Origin: Gadus chalcogrammus
Taxonomy: Eukaryota; Chordata; Actinopteri; Gadiformes; Gadidae
Assembly: GCF_026213295.1 (NCBI RefSeq)
Contig: NC_079426.1
Span: 20,319,817 to 20,383,816, forward strand
Direction: 5' to 3'
Length of the DNA stretch: 64,000 nt
Shown: in pieces, positions 24,105 through 36,170 of the stretch
Numbering within the stretch: position 1 is the stretch's first letter
Layout: the number at the start of each line of letters is the position of its first letter
Notes under the pieces: model-generated
Told to the model about the DNA's origin: nothing
The model's input: the letters and a program-made list of their open reading frames with translations, nothing else
The model's database searches: none
Made by a program: the position numbers and the translations under genes

Positions 24105-26240
24105 TTGCCTACGTCAAAACATGGCAACTTTTGCATTCCTGCTGTAACCACTAAGAGAGTAAACAAAGGGAAACTTAGACACACTGCTAACCTCACAAAT
24201 CTCATACATATTGCCTCCAAACCAAAGACAACCTTAAAGCCTATCAACAACACCATCAGGATGGGTCTACTTAATGTTAGGTCTCTTAATAACAAATCAT
24301 TTTTAGTTAATGATTTTATTACCACCTCTAAACTGGATTTTATGTTTTTAACTGAAACATGGCTGGAACAAAATAACAGTGCAACCGTTCTGATAGAGAC
24401 AGCTCCTCCCAACTATATCTTTTTTGATGCATGTAGATCTGGAAAAAGAGGTGGAGGGGTTGCTGTTATATTTAAAAATGTTTTTCAGGGGAAACAGATG
24501 TTATTTGGTGATTTTCCATCATTCGAATACCTTTGTGCTGTATTGAAATGCTCCCCCAGAGTTCTATTAATTATTTACAGGCCACCCACATACTCTGCAC
24601 ATTTTTTCGATGACTTCACAGAATTATTGTCTAGCATCTCCACAGACTTTGACTGTCTAGTTATAACTGGTGACTTCAATTTTCATACTGATGATTAGAA
24701 AGACAAGTGTGCAAAAAAACTTTTTACCATTTTGGACACATTTGAACTGTCTCAACATGTGAAAGAGTCTACTCATTGTAAGGGGCACACTCTAGACCTG
24801 GTTATCACAAAGGGCCTCAATGTTTCTGATCTCTCTGTGACTGATCCTTCCTTGTCTGACCACTTTTGTGTTTTCTTTAATATATATTTTATTCCCGACA
24901 TGCAGACAAAATCAAATACTGTCAAAAAACGGTATATCAATGAAGAATCTTATGTACTTTTTAAAAAGGCCATCTCCTTACTACCACCTCTCAACCCATG
25001 TTCTGCTGATGATCTTGTAGAAAACTCTAATTTGAAAATTTTGAAAGTCATGGATGTCATTGCACCTTATAAGGTTAAAACGATTTCTGGAAAGCAAAAG
25101 GCACCCTGGAGAAAAGCTGCTTCTGTAACAGCACAGAAAAAAGAATGCAGGAAGGTTGAACGCATCTGGCGTAAAACAAAACTTCATATCCACCATGATA
25201 TCTACTGGTGATGCGTGGGTCAGGTTTTTTTAACACCCGCCCCAACCCAACCAGTTAGGAGATCTGAACCGCCCCGCCCAGCCCGCAAAAATATGCGCAG
25301 ATAATGACCCAAACCCGACCCAACCCGAGAAAAAAAATCGTGTTCTGAATGAGCTTGTGTGGAGGAAGGCTTGTTAGGCTGTGGAGCCGACCCACGGCAT
25401 GAATGCTGAAGTAGGTTCGATGTACCTGTTTTATGCCCGTCGTATTTGTACAGAATCTCACACTCAAAGCAGACAACGTAGTCTGTAACGGTGTCATCGG
25501 ACAAGACGACGCTTCCAAATTCTTCCCAAACCTTGCTTTTTTGGCCTTTTTTAACTTTTCTCTAATCAAGTTAGCCATGTCTTCATCGGAGATCTCTAAG
25601 AGGTTTTGGCGGTGTAAACAACTACGGATACCATATAGGGAAAAACAATTTGATTAAGCATGTGGAACGCTGCCGCCTGGTGGTCGTTGATTGAGAATTA
25701 GTGATTTCAGACTTTGACCCAAACCCGCCCGCAACCGCAATATTTTATAAATATCAAACCCAAACCCGCCCGACCCACGGGTGACCCGTGGGTGTCCGCG
25801 GGTCACGGGTCGACCCGCGCATCACTAATATCTACAAAGAGAGCCTCCGTGCCTACAATTTAGACTTAAAAAGTGCTCGAGAAACATTTTTCTCCAATAT
25901 CATTAAAACCAATACTTATAATGCAAAAACCCTATTTGCAACTGTTGACAGACTGACCAACCCCCCAACACAAATTCCACCTGATCTCCATTCCACGCAG
26001 AAATGCAATGAGTTTGCAGCTTTTTATACTGATAAAATTGGAGGCATCAGACACGCCATCAATATCTCCACTTCAAACAAAAATGTTGGACTACCACCCT
26101 GTTCAGGCAAAAGTAATGTGGTAGGGATGGCATGCTTTAATGTTATAGACTCTAAAACTCTTGTGGAAACTATTACACAACTAAAGCCATCCACCTGTTG
26201 CCTTGATTCTTTACCTACCTGCCTAAAAGGTTGCCTTGCC
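24105..26240 (+). pseudogene. L2-like LINE fragment: endonuclease to RT linker
   Basis: This is an apurinic-type endonuclease domain followed by the start of the linker to reverse transcriptase. Motifs are LLNVRSLNNKSFLVND (about 24262), LTETWL (24349), YRPP, ITGDFNFH (24664), HTLDLVITKG (24786) and SDHF (24858), the expected order for L2/Maui endonucleases. A TAG stop follows HTDD at 24696. A 622-bp hAT-type element splits the frame at 25206; the LINE resumes at about 25836 with KESLRAYNLDLKSAR. The copy ends at a (ccttg)n run near 26234, before the RT core. It is related to the LINE at 27.5-35.0 kb but diverged, so it is a separate insertion. Confidence 0.85.
25206..25827. mobile_element. 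hAT-type element inserted in the L2-like LINE
   Basis: The ends TGGTGATGCGTGGGTC and TAGTGATGCGCGGGTC (the latter complemented) are inverted repeats. The exact 8-bp target duplication atatctac lies at 25198-25205 and 25828-25835. The inside has runs of cccgcccgaccc. An ORF on the - strand with a Cys-x2-Cys pattern (VVCFECEILYKYDGHKTGTS, then LLQHSC) resembles a BED zinc finger, suggesting capture of the 5' end of a hAT transposase gene. Confidence 0.9.
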
Positions 26241-27291
26241 TTGCCTTGCCTTGCCTCCACCGGTGAAATGCTCCTTTAAGCCCCTTCAGTGGGAAGCAAG
26301 ACACCTTCGCTGCGTGTCGCTGTCCTGTTCGCCCTGTCGGGGCTTATTTTCCCGATAATGACCGGCATTCTATACATTATCCCGTACTTATTACACGGCT
26401 CTTCTCAATGCTGTTGACTACATTCGTATTCGGTTGCTAAGCGACTTCAACGACTATGGCGAATTATTTCTCTACTGATCAACGCTACGAATGATAACAA
26501 ATACATTGGAAAAAGACACACTGTGTGAAGTTATTTTTTCGATTTGGCAAGTAGCAATTACTAATAATACCAATACTCTTTGGCAGGGATGATGAGGCAT
26601 CAGACAATCAAGTCATTTTAGCCTGAATACATTTAACCTGCTCTGAAACACCAGAGCAGGTTGCTAGTAGGCCTACCATGGACAGTATCAGAACGATAAC
26701 CTGTTTAACTAAATGGATGTGGTAGGCTACACCACGGGATACATCTGCAGACCACTGCCACATAAATAAAGGTAAGACACAATATTTATTGCTTAAGATT
26801 TGCTGGTGCTGTGGCGAGGTCTTTTGTGTTTTCTGCACTCAAGTCGTCGGCTGTTTTAACTTGCAATTGATAGTCGGTGGAGTCAGTCTCTTGTTGACAC
26901 AAAGTGACTTTTGTGAAAATTATATAAAAAAAAAAAACATGAATGAGACATAGAGAGTAAGCAAGTGGTATAAATATTGGTTGGATGTTTTCGAGACATA
27001 TATTGTTTATTTCAGGGATTTTCACAGCGTCTTGACGGGGAATAAATTATGCTCAGGGCCGGCTTGCAGACGCCTCGCGGCCGCTCACAACTGTGGGCCG
27101 GTCCAACTGACTTCGCAGGCCGCTACACAATTGTGGGCCGGCCCACCTGAACTCGCTGGCCGGCCGGCCGACCGGGAAATCTCCCGATCGTCCCGACGGC
27201 CACTCCGCCTCTGCGCCCCACTACATATGTTTCATTCACATTAGAGTGGAGGTCATTCAACCGCAAAGCGCATATCTAACCTCAATTGTTT
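26241..27291. other. Repeat-rich spacer
   Basis: At 26360-26560 is the inverted partner of the 21054-21312 repeat. At 27080-27165 is a GC-rich stretch with two to three copies of a unit of about 41 bp (ggccgct-acaa-tgtgggccgg-cc). No gene is recognised. Confidence 0.45.
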
Positions 27292-27434
27292 GGCTATCGT
27301 GCTTGCCTGCATGGTTTGCGCTTGGGCCAAGTCCTCCCATCAACCTCCTGCTGGTCTGTTACGCCCCCTTCCTGTTCCTGGTCGGCCCTGGTCTCACATT
27401 GGCCTTGATTTTGTGACTGGTCTTTCTCCCTCTA
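27292..27434 (+). pseudogene. Ty3/gypsy integrase, N-terminal fragment
   Basis: The + strand reads [18 protein letters not shown], then [19 protein letters not shown]. This is the Cys-Cys half of the HHCC zinc-binding domain and the first catalytic Asp (LDFVTG) of a gypsy integrase. It stops abruptly at about 27434, where L2-like LINE sequence begins. The rest of the integrase reappears at 35269, with roughly 100 residues of catalytic core missing between. Confidence 0.75.
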
Positions 27435-27554
27435 TAGAGGGAGAAAGACAACCTCTCTCTCTCTGACAGCAGCTGCTCGCTCCACCTTCCCTCTGTCGCC
27501 TGGAATTTATTAGATTTTAATGGCTAAATCAGATTTCCCAGAAGGATAAATAGC

Positions 27555-28999
27555 ATGGCAACAACCTCTGAGGACTCATTACTCAACCAAGCTACAAAGA
27601 CAATAATCCATCTAAAAAATGAAATTCAAAAACTCACTGACACACAAAAATAAGCTCTCCTGTCCGGCCTCATGGATGTAGCTGCCAGGCAATCCAAGCG
27701 GCTGGCATCCTTCACTGCTAGCATGCAGGACACGGTACACTGGGATCCCGCCAACTATTCCCAGTCCTGTTCCCCACCGCACATACGTGGGCATCCAAGG
27801 AAATTAGCGGAGGCTAGTGAGGCATCACCACCTAGCCTGGAAACCTTAAACCGCTTTGCACCGCTACCTATTGATGATCCTCCGGCGCCGTCCTCTTCCC
27901 GGGCTGTTGGCTCCACGGATGGTGACCTTTCCGGCCTGGCCCTCCATCAGTCGAGTGCAGATCCGCGGACGTCGGCTCCTCCACTGGCCTCGACTCACCA
28001 TCAGCTGACGACGCCTCGCCTCCATCAACTCAGCCGGGCACATCGAGTGCCGTTGCAACGATGAATGCCCCTCCACTGCCCACCCTGGATCGAGCGACTT
28101 CAAAATCCGCTACACAGCCAGTGAAACCACCACCCGGCTTCCGACCCTCGCTGCAACTCACGGCTGGACAAGCTGACACCTGTCCAGGTGCCAGTGTGAA
28201 CCCCTTTTCCACTGGGTCTGCAGCAAATCGGTCATCCTCTCGCCGGTCGCTCCTGAAGGAGGCCGTCGTTCGCAAGCTCTCTCTGTATCAGATGCCGCTG
28301 AACACATCACCAGCCAGCCAGCCAGAGACCCCAGCCGGGGTCCTCCTCAATCGGGATCAACTGGTGTTCGGTGTGGGGAGTCCTCCACCCAGCAGCTGGC
28401 CGTGCCTTCTCTGTCGGGTGCCTCGTCGGATGGGGGCAGTGGGCTCTCTTCTTCAGGTGAGGGCTTTCAGCCGACACCGTTTCCTCCAACTACCCTCATA
28501 ATCGGCGACTCTATTACCAGGCATCTGCGCTTTGTGAACGTTATCACGCGTTGTTTGCCAGGCGCCTTGGTAACTGATGTCCTGGTTAAGCTCCTGGAAA
28601 TGCTGCCTTCTCTTCTCTTCATCTTCAATCACTAGGATTATTGTCCATGTCGGGTCAAATGACTCTGCCCGTTGTAAATCAGAGCCCATGAAAAATGATT
28701 TTAATGCTCTCATTGGCTTCCTTAGGCAGTGTGGCAAAACTGTTTTTATCTCTGGGCCAATTCCTCTACTAGGACACGGCGACGAACGTTTTAGTAGACT
28801 TTTAAGCTTAAACACTTGGCTGTGGGCCACTTGCTGGGGAAACAACGTGGGATTTATTGACAATTTCGATGCATTTTGGAATAGAGAGTCACCCTACTCG
28901 AGGGATGGTTTGCATCCAAGCGCAAAGGGCTCAAGCGTGTTAGCGGCAAACTGTCGCTACACAGCGACACACCATCACCATGTCCGTCTCCGAGAATGA
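27555..28999 (+). pseudogene. L2-like LINE ORF1 with SGNH esterase domain
   Basis: ORF1 of an L2/Maui-type LINE. It starts at ATG 27555 with a short coiled-coil-like segment (heptad Leu/Ile, broken by a TAA after TDTQK), then a long Ser/Pro-rich linker to about 28480. Next comes an SGNH/GDSL-type esterase domain with block I IIGDSITRH (28501), block III VHVGSND (28641) and the catalytic Asp-x2-His motif as DGLHPS (28904). The frame shifts at least twice, near 28060 and near 28600. Esterase domains in ORF1 are known in L2 and CR1 LINEs; their role is thought to lie in RNP or membrane interactions. Part of this ORF (28107-28327) exists as an inverted copy at 35047-35268. Confidence 0.75.
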
Positions 29000-29171
29000 C
29001 TACCTCCGTCGGCCACCCAGCCATTTCCGATGGAGTCGGCGACCCCACCGCAGCCTGCAGCCACCGCAGCCTGCAGCCTCCACCGTCCCCTACTGTCCCA
29101 AACCTTTGCCGCTAGCGCCTCCCACCGTTTCGCTCAGAGACACGTTCCCTTATCGTCGAACATCCCTGTGA

Positions 29172-30995
29172 TGATCGGACACCGAAGGACTATGATGCGC
29201 ACAGCTCGCAAAGTGAATCTCTCAAACCTGCTCTCCACATCACTTCAGCTGCAAAATAACTCACAAGAGTCGGCCCCGGCTCGCACTGTGAAGCTAGCTC
29301 TCTTGAATGTTAGATCACTTGCAAATAAGTCATTTCTGATAAATGATCTCATCTCCACACATGACCTTGATTTCCTGCTATTAACTGAAACATGGCTAAA
29401 TGAAGCAAATAGTGCTGTCACCCTCATTGAGTCCGCTCCTCCTAACTTCGATTTTCTGTCGTCTTTTAGAGAATCAAAGAAGGGGGGAGGTTTAGCCACA
29501 ATATTCAAAACTTTGTTTCAATGTAAACAATTATGTCATGGTAAATTTTCATCATTTGAGTATATGTGTGTCCTAATTAAGGGTTCCCCTCGGATTCTTA
29601 CGGTGACCATCTATAGACCCCCCAAACAGTCTGAAAGAGCTTTTATAGATGAATTTAGTGATCTCCTGTCAATCATATGTGTTGAATTTGACTGTCTAAT
29701 CATCTCAGGAGATTTCAATTTGCATATGGACAAATCAGACAACATATACACCAAAGATTTCCTTGCTCTATTGGACACTTTCAGTCTTACCCAGCATGTC
29801 CAAGGCCCCACACACTCCCATGGTCACACTCTTGACCTTATCATCACAAAGGGTCTCAGTGTCTCAGTGACAATCAAAGATTTAGCCCTATCTGACCATT
29901 TCTGTTTATTTTCTGATATATCTATGTCCCCCTGTATTCAGAGTAGCTGTATAATGACTGGAAGGAGGATCATAAATGAAAACACAGCAGCTCTCTTTGA
30001 ACAAGCTCTCATACAAACTCCAGATTTCCCCACCTCTGGTGATTCTGTGAATGATCTATTGGAACTTTTTAATGCAAAAATGGAATTCATCATGAATGAT
30101 GTTGCCCCTCTTAAACTTAAGTCAATTACCAGCAAACCCTTAAACTCATGAGAAGAGAGTGTAGGAAAAGTGAAAGAAAATGGAGGTAAAATAAACTTCA
30201 AGTTAACCTACAGATCCATAAAGAGAATCTCCGCAAATACAATTTTGAGGTATGTAAGGCTAGGCAATCTTATTTCTCAGATCTAATAAACAACAACATA
30301 AATAATACCCGTACATTATTCCTGATGGTTGGAAAGCTAACAGATCCTCCCTCCAAACTGCCCTCAGAACTGCTCTCAAGCAAGTCATGTGATGAATTTG
30401 CCTCATTTTTTAAAAGCAAAATTGAGAACATCAGATCAAACATTGGTTCTCAATTACAGTTTGCTCATTGTCCAGAACTTGCCATCCTAAGGGATAACAA
30501 TCCCCTCATGTCAGAGTTCAGTCTGATAGACATTAATACACTAGAAAAAACTTTAAAAGCCTCATCTCCTCCACCTGCAGTCTAGACACAATCCCTACAA
30601 ACTTTTTTAAAAATATTTTTCATCTACTATCGGACAGTGTACTCCAAATTGTGAACTTGTCACTTCAGTCAGGAATTTTCCCTGAATCCCTGAAAATGGC
30701 TGTTGTAAAGCCCCTGCTCAAGAAGAAAAGCCTAGACCCATCAGTATTGAATAACTACCGACCCGTATCCAACTTGCCCTTTATTGGGAAACTTATTGAG
30801 AAAGTGGTTTTTAATCAGTTGAATGATTTTTTAACAGCAAATTGCTGCCTTGATCCGTTTCAGTCAGGCTTCAGGGCCAATCATAGTACTGAAACAGCTC
30901 TTATAAAGGTCCTGAATGACATACGTCTCAACTCAGACTCTGGTAAAACTTCAGTGCTTGTATTACTGGACCTAAGTGCAGCCTTTGATACAATT
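29172..30995 (+). pseudogene. L2-like LINE ORF2, endonuclease and RT first half
   Basis: ORF2 of the same LINE. The endonuclease runs from LLNVRSLANKSFLIND (29302) through LTETWLN, YRPPKQ, ISGDFNLHMD (29702), HTLDLIITKG and SDHF (29898); this part is an unbroken frame of more than 300 residues. A TGA after SKPLNS (30149) starts the broken region. The RT begins with [20 protein letters not shown] at about 30719, then [18 protein letters not shown], and stops in the motif [11 protein letters not shown], which carries the first catalytic Asp. A Rex1-like LINE is inserted exactly here. The second half of the RT lies at 34181-35046. Confidence 0.88.
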
Positions 30996-33900
30996 TGATA
31001 CAATACAACATCGTTGCCATGGCGCCGCGGATGGCAGCCTCGGTACTTCGCTCTCTAGTACTTTGTTTGTTTTTGTCAGTTTATTATGTTTTCGGTGGTA
31101 TTTCACCAGCAACCTTTTCCAGAGAGGAGCTCTTAATCATCCGGCATACCTCTTCAGGATTTTTTTCTCCAGTTTTCACTAACTCAGCAAGTTTTATTGA
31201 AATCCTGGTCGGAGGAGCAACGGTTCTCCTTGGAATCTGCCGGAGACGCAGACGGGGGAAACGAGCAGGAGCGCTTGTGAAATTAAGGAAGCGGGGACTA
31301 CGCACCTCGCTTCCAGCCATTCACCTGGCAAACGTCCGGTCCCTGGTAAATAAGATGGATGAGCTGTAGCTTCTCAATCAAACCAACTCGGACTTTTACA
31401 GATCCGCTGCCCTGTGTTTCACCGAAACCTGGCTCTGTGAACGCATCACGGAAAGCGCACTTCAGCTGCCCGGTTTCCAACTCATCCGGGCGGACCGCAA
31501 CACAGAGCTTTCGGTGAAAACGAAAGGCGGAGGAATTCTGCTTCTACTTAAACGTTGGTTGGTGTACAGATGTTACAGTGCTGGAAAAGACGTGTAGCCC
31601 TCACTTAGAGTCTCTCTTCATAAACTGTAAACCCTTCTATTCTCCGCGGGAGTTCTCCTCATTTGTTATGGTTGGTGTTTACATACCACCACAAGCGTGC
31701 GTCGCAGACGTGCTGCAACAGCTGGCCGACCAGATAATGGACATAGAGAAAAAACACCCGGACTCTCTCGTTATTATTATTGGGGATTTTAACAACGCCA
31801 AACTCAACCAGGAACTCCCTAAATACAGACAGCATATCAAGATTCCCACCAGAGACAATAACACACTGGACCACTGTTACACAGTCTTGAAGGACGCCTA
31901 TCGCGCTGTTTCCCGGGCAGCTCTAGGACTCTCCGACCACTGTCTGCTTCATCTCATCCCAACCTACAGGCAGAAACTAAAAACTTCTAAACCTGTGGCA
32001 AAGACTTTAAAAAAATGGACAAGGGAATCAAAGCTGGAGTTGCAGGCTTGCTTTGACTGCACCAACTGGAGCATTTTTGAAGCTGCAGCTACAGACCTAA
32101 ACGACCTCACGGACACTGTAAAATCTTACATCCGTTTTTGCGAGGACCTCTGTGTGCAGACCAAGACCTTCTGCACATACAACAACAGCAAACCTTGGTT
32201 CACTCCTAATCTTTGGAAGCTGCGTCAAGCTAAAGAGGAGGCCCATAGTAGTGGGGACCGGGACCTATATAAGCAGGCCCGGAACAAGTTGACAAAGGAG
32301 ATCAAGGTAGCCAAAATAAGCTACAGTGAGAAACTAAGATATAGCCTCTCCGCGAATGACCCTGCATCAGTTTGGAAAGGCCTGCAACAAATTACAAACT
32401 ACAAGAGACCATCCCCCCACCCTGCAGGAAATCCCAGACTGGCAGACGACCTGAATGACTTTTACTGCAGGTTTGAAGAGCACCCATTGTCACACCCCTC
32501 ACGCACAAATGGTTTTCCCTCATCACCCATCCCCCTCCCCCCACCTGCACTAACTATCTGCGAGAAGGAAGTGTGCCGGCTCTTTCAGAAGCAGAAGATC
32601 AAGAAGGCTCCAGGACCTGATGGTGTGTCCCCCTCTTGTCTGCAAGTCTGTGCTGAACAGCTGGCGCCAATCTTCACGCAGATCTTTAACTGGTCCCTGG
32701 AGCTGTGTGAAGTGCCCTCCTGCTTTAAATGCTCCACCATCATCCCAGTCCCCAAAAGGGACAGGACTAAATGACTACAGGCCTGTCGCCCTGACGTCTG
32801 TGGTCATGAAATCCTTTGAGAGACTGGTGTTGAGCCACCTGAAGGACATTATAGGTCCCCTGCTGGACCCCCTGCAGTTTGTCTACAGGGAAAACAGGTC
32901 AGCGGATGATGCTGTCAACATGGGACTGCAATACATACTGCACCACCTCGACTACCCAGGGACGTATACCAGGATCCTGTTTGTGGACTTCAGCTAGGCG
33001 TTCAACACCATCGTCCCTGAAATCCTTCATCAGAAGCTCACCCAGTTCGAAGTGCCTGTCACCACCTGTCAGTGGATCATCAGCTTCCTGATTGACAGGC
33101 AGCAGCATGTCAGACTGGGGAGCATCTCTTCCAAAACCCGGTCCATCAGCACTGGCGCCCCACAGGGGTGTGTCCTCTCCCCGCTGCTCTTCTCCATCTA
33201 CACCAATGACTGCACCTCAAAGAACCCGTCCGTAAAAACTCCTGAAGTTTGCAGATGACACCACCGTCATTGGTTTGATCCAGGATGGTGATGAGTCTGC
33301 TTTTAGACAGGAGGTGGAACAGCTGGTCCAATGGTGCAGTCAGCACCACCTGGTGTTAAACCACAACAAGACTGTGGAGATGACAGTGGACTTTCGGAGA
33401 AGTCCCCCCCCACTCCCCCCCTCACCATCCAGAACGACACAGTGTCCACTGTCGATTCCTTTAGGTTCCTAGGTACAACCATTTCACAGGACCTAAAATG
33501 GTGTCCCCACATTTACTCTGTCCAGAAAAAGGCCCAGCAGAGGTTATACTTCCTGCGACAACTAAGGAAGTTGAATCTGCCTAAAGAGCTGCTGACCACC
33601 TTCTACTCAGCCATCATCCAGTCTGTCATCTGCACCTCGATCAATGTCTGGTTTGGGTAAGCCACTAAACGGGACAGGGCCAGACTGCAACGGACAATAC
33701 GGGCTGCGGAGAAAATCATTGCAGCTGACCTTCCCACCATTGAGGACCTGTACCAGTCCATGGTCAGGAAAAGGGCAACAAGAATCGCCCTAGATCCCTC
33801 ACATCCTGGTCACAAAATGTTCAACCTCCTTCCCTCGGGCAGGCGATACAGGGCACTGTTTGCCAAAACCAGCAGACACAAAGTCAGCTTCTTTCCCCAA

Positions 33901-34180
33901 GCAGTCTCTCTGTTGAACGCTCAGAATTATCCCCCTCCCTCTATTTTATTATTATAATTATTATTATTTATTGTATTGTATTGTTATTCCGTTTATTTAT
34001 ATTTTTTAATTTATTTTTTTGTACTGTTTTCTGTTTTTCTCTTTTTTAGATATTAACAATAGGTTAAATGTTGTGTGTTGTGTAGGTTGTGTTGTACATA
34101 GAGAGCTAAGGGACCGAAGTCAAATTCCTCGTTTGTTCGCAAACCTGGCCAATAAAGCTGAATCTGAATCTGAATCTGAA
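30996..34180 (+). pseudogene. Rex1/CR1-group-like LINE nested in the L2 RT
   Basis: A near full-length LINE. The endonuclease begins at LANVRSLVNKMDEL (31328) and includes CFTETWLC, YIPPQA, IIIGDFNNAKL (31779) and SDHCLLH. The RT includes [11 protein letters not shown] (32606), [20 protein letters not shown] (32768), VDFS and, after a TAG, AFNTI, then GAPQGCVLSPLLF (33155) and FADDT (33251). The C-terminal tail is LPSGRRYRALF. The frame is broken by stops near 31367 and 32996 and by shifts near 31590, 32765, 33250 and 33400. The 3' end carries aataaagctg and a short (aatctg)n tail. The 5' junction shows a 10-bp duplication, ttgatacaat, of the L2 target. All key motifs survive, so insertion is not very old. 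Confidence 0.88.
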
Positions 34181-35046
34181 TTGATCATAGCATACTCCTA
34201 CGCCAATTAGAACATGGGGTTGGACTTTCAGGCAGAGTAATCAATTGGCTGAAGTCCTATCTGCAGGAGAGAACTTTCTTTGTTGCCCTTGGTAACTACA
34301 CCTCAGCTCTAGCACCCTTGGCGTCAGGTGTCCCAAAAGGGTCAATCCTGGGGCCACTTCTTTTTAATCTCTACATGCTCCCACTGGGTCAGATTATAAA
34401 GAACACTCAGGTTTCATATCACAGCTACGCACACTACACACAACTTTATTTAGCCCTGTCACCCACTGATAAGGATCCCCTTGGCTCACTATGTGACTGC
34501 CTAGACCAAATAAATAGTTGGTTGTCACAAAACTTTTTACAATTGAACAAAGAGAAGACTAAAGTCATTTTATTTGGGAGGAAGGATGGAAAAGACAAAA
34601 ATGGCTACACTTTTTAGGGCAAAGGGGTTTGAAGTTAGGACTAAGGTCGGAAACCTTGGAGTCATAATCGATAGCGACCTCAACTTTGACAATCATATGA
34701 GAGCTGTAACTAGGACATCTTTTTATCACCTGAAAAATATTGCCAAGCTGAGAGACCTTATGTCCCAGTCTGACCTGGAAAAGCTTGTCCATGCTTTTAT
34801 TTCAAGCCGGCTAGACTACTGCAACGGTCTCTTCACAGGACTCCCAAAAAAGACCATTAAACAACTTAAATTAGTTCAAAATGCTGCAGCACGAGTGTTA
34901 ACAAAGACCAGCAAAAGAGAGCATATCACCCCTATACTGAAGTCCTTGCATTGGCTGCCAGTTTATTTTAGAATACATTTTAAAGTACTGCTACTGGTTT
35001 TTAAAGCATTACATGGAATGGGGCCAATTAACCAGTGGTCCCCAAT
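34181..35046 (+). pseudogene. L2-like LINE ORF2, RT second half
   Basis: It continues the RT interrupted at 30995: a DHSIL-like start, then GRVINWLKSYLQERTFF, SGVPKGSILGPLLFNLYM (34324), and a catalytic segment that reads SYAHYTQLYLAL instead of the usual YADDTQLY. Both aspartates are therefore lost. The thumb and C-terminal region follow (LNFDNHMRAVTRTSFYHLKN, HAFISSRLDYCNGLFTGLP, LHWLPVYFRIHFK). There is a stop and shift near 34617. The copy ends at about 35046 without a 3'UTR, where inverted ORF1 sequence begins. Confidence 0.88.
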
Positions 35047-35268
35047 TAACCAGCTGGCTGGCTGGTGATGTGTTCAGCGGCATCTGATGCAGAGAGAGCT
35101 TGCGAACGCCTGACGGCCTCCTTCAGGAGCGACCGGCGAGAGGATGACCGATTTGCTGCAGACCCAGTGGACAAGGGGTTCACCTGGACAGGTGTCAGCT
35201 TGTCCAGCCGTGAGTTGCAGCGAGGGTCGGAAGCCGGATGGTGGTTTCACTGGCTGTGTAGCGGAATT
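35047..35268 (-). repeat. Inverted copy of L2 ORF1 segment 28107-28327
   Basis: About 220 bp here are the reverse complement of 28107-28327 in the ORF1 linker, including the edge ccagccagccag and the phrase ggtcatcctctcgccggtcg. The two arms lie 6.7 kb apart and face each other. The join to gypsy sequence is at about 35268. Small differences (an extra cctg near 35110, for example) show some age. Confidence 0.85.
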
Positions 35269-35912
35269 GTGGAAGGCCTTCTGCCGAGCGCTGGGGGTCT
35301 CTGTCAGCCTGTCATCAGGGTACCAGCCGCAGACTAATGGACAGGCTGAGAGAGCTAATCAGGAACTCGGAACCGAGCTGCGTTGTGTGGCTGCGCGCAA
35401 CCCCTCTGCGTGGAGCGACCATCTCTCTTGGATCGAGTATGCCCACAATTCCATGTCCTGTGCAGCCACCGGCATGTCCCCATTTGAATGTTCCCTGGGG
35501 TACCAGCCACCCTTCTTTCCTGCTCAGGAGGATGACATCTCCGTCCCCTCAGTCCAGCGCCATCTCCGCCGTTGCCGCAGGGTGTGGGAGGGCGCGCGCA
35601 CCGCTCTGCTGCACTCCGCAGAGCAGAACAGGCGCATTGCTGATCGCCACCGGGCTCCCGCTCTTGCCTATCGGATGGGTTGTGTGGTTGTCCTATAAGG
35701 ATCTCCCTCTACAAACTGGCTCTAAGAAGTTAACCCCTCGTTTTGTTGGCCCTTTCCCTATTGTTTCCGTCATCAACCCCTCAGCTGTCACACTCAAGCT
35801 GCCTCCAGCCATGCACGTCCACCCCACCTTCCATGTCTCTCGTTTGAAGCCAGTCTCCATCAGCTCTCTCTCCCCCCCAGCCGTCCCCGTCCCCCCCCCC
35901 CTCCCCGTTTGA
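35269..35912 (+). pseudogene. Ty3/gypsy integrase C-terminal part
   Basis: It starts within the integrase core at [20 protein letters not shown], then [13 protein letters not shown], which holds the catalytic Glu. It continues with the [14 protein letters not shown] and TGMSPFE segments, and after a frameshift near 35690 with [29 protein letters not shown], the usual gypsy C-terminus. It is the downstream half of the integrase begun at 27292. The stop is followed closely by LTR-like sequence, as expected for gypsy. Confidence 0.85.
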
Positions 35913-36170
35913 TTGACTATCACCCAGCTTACACCGTCCGGCGGTTGCTCTTGTAATTCTTGTTACCTCGCTCTCGCTCTCTCGTCTCTCGTTGTTTTTT
36001 GACCACAGCCCAACTGTTTTCCTCTGCCTGCAGTTATCCGGATCCCTCACTCCAGCTCGCCTGCCTCGCTCTCCCCCCGGCTACCTCATCCACTACCTGC
36101 TCCCCGGTCTCATTCAATAAACCCTTTTTCTTCAATTCATCATCGTCTCCGTCTGCTCTTGGGTTCAGCA
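35913..36170 (+). mobile_element. Probable 3' LTR of the gypsy element
   Basis: It follows the pol stop directly. It has a pyrimidine-rich stretch, an AATAAA signal at about 36116 and the phrase cgtctgctcttgggttcagc at about 36150-36169, which resembles fish gypsy LTR ends. I cannot fix exact ends because the 5' LTR is not in the window. Confidence 0.5.
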
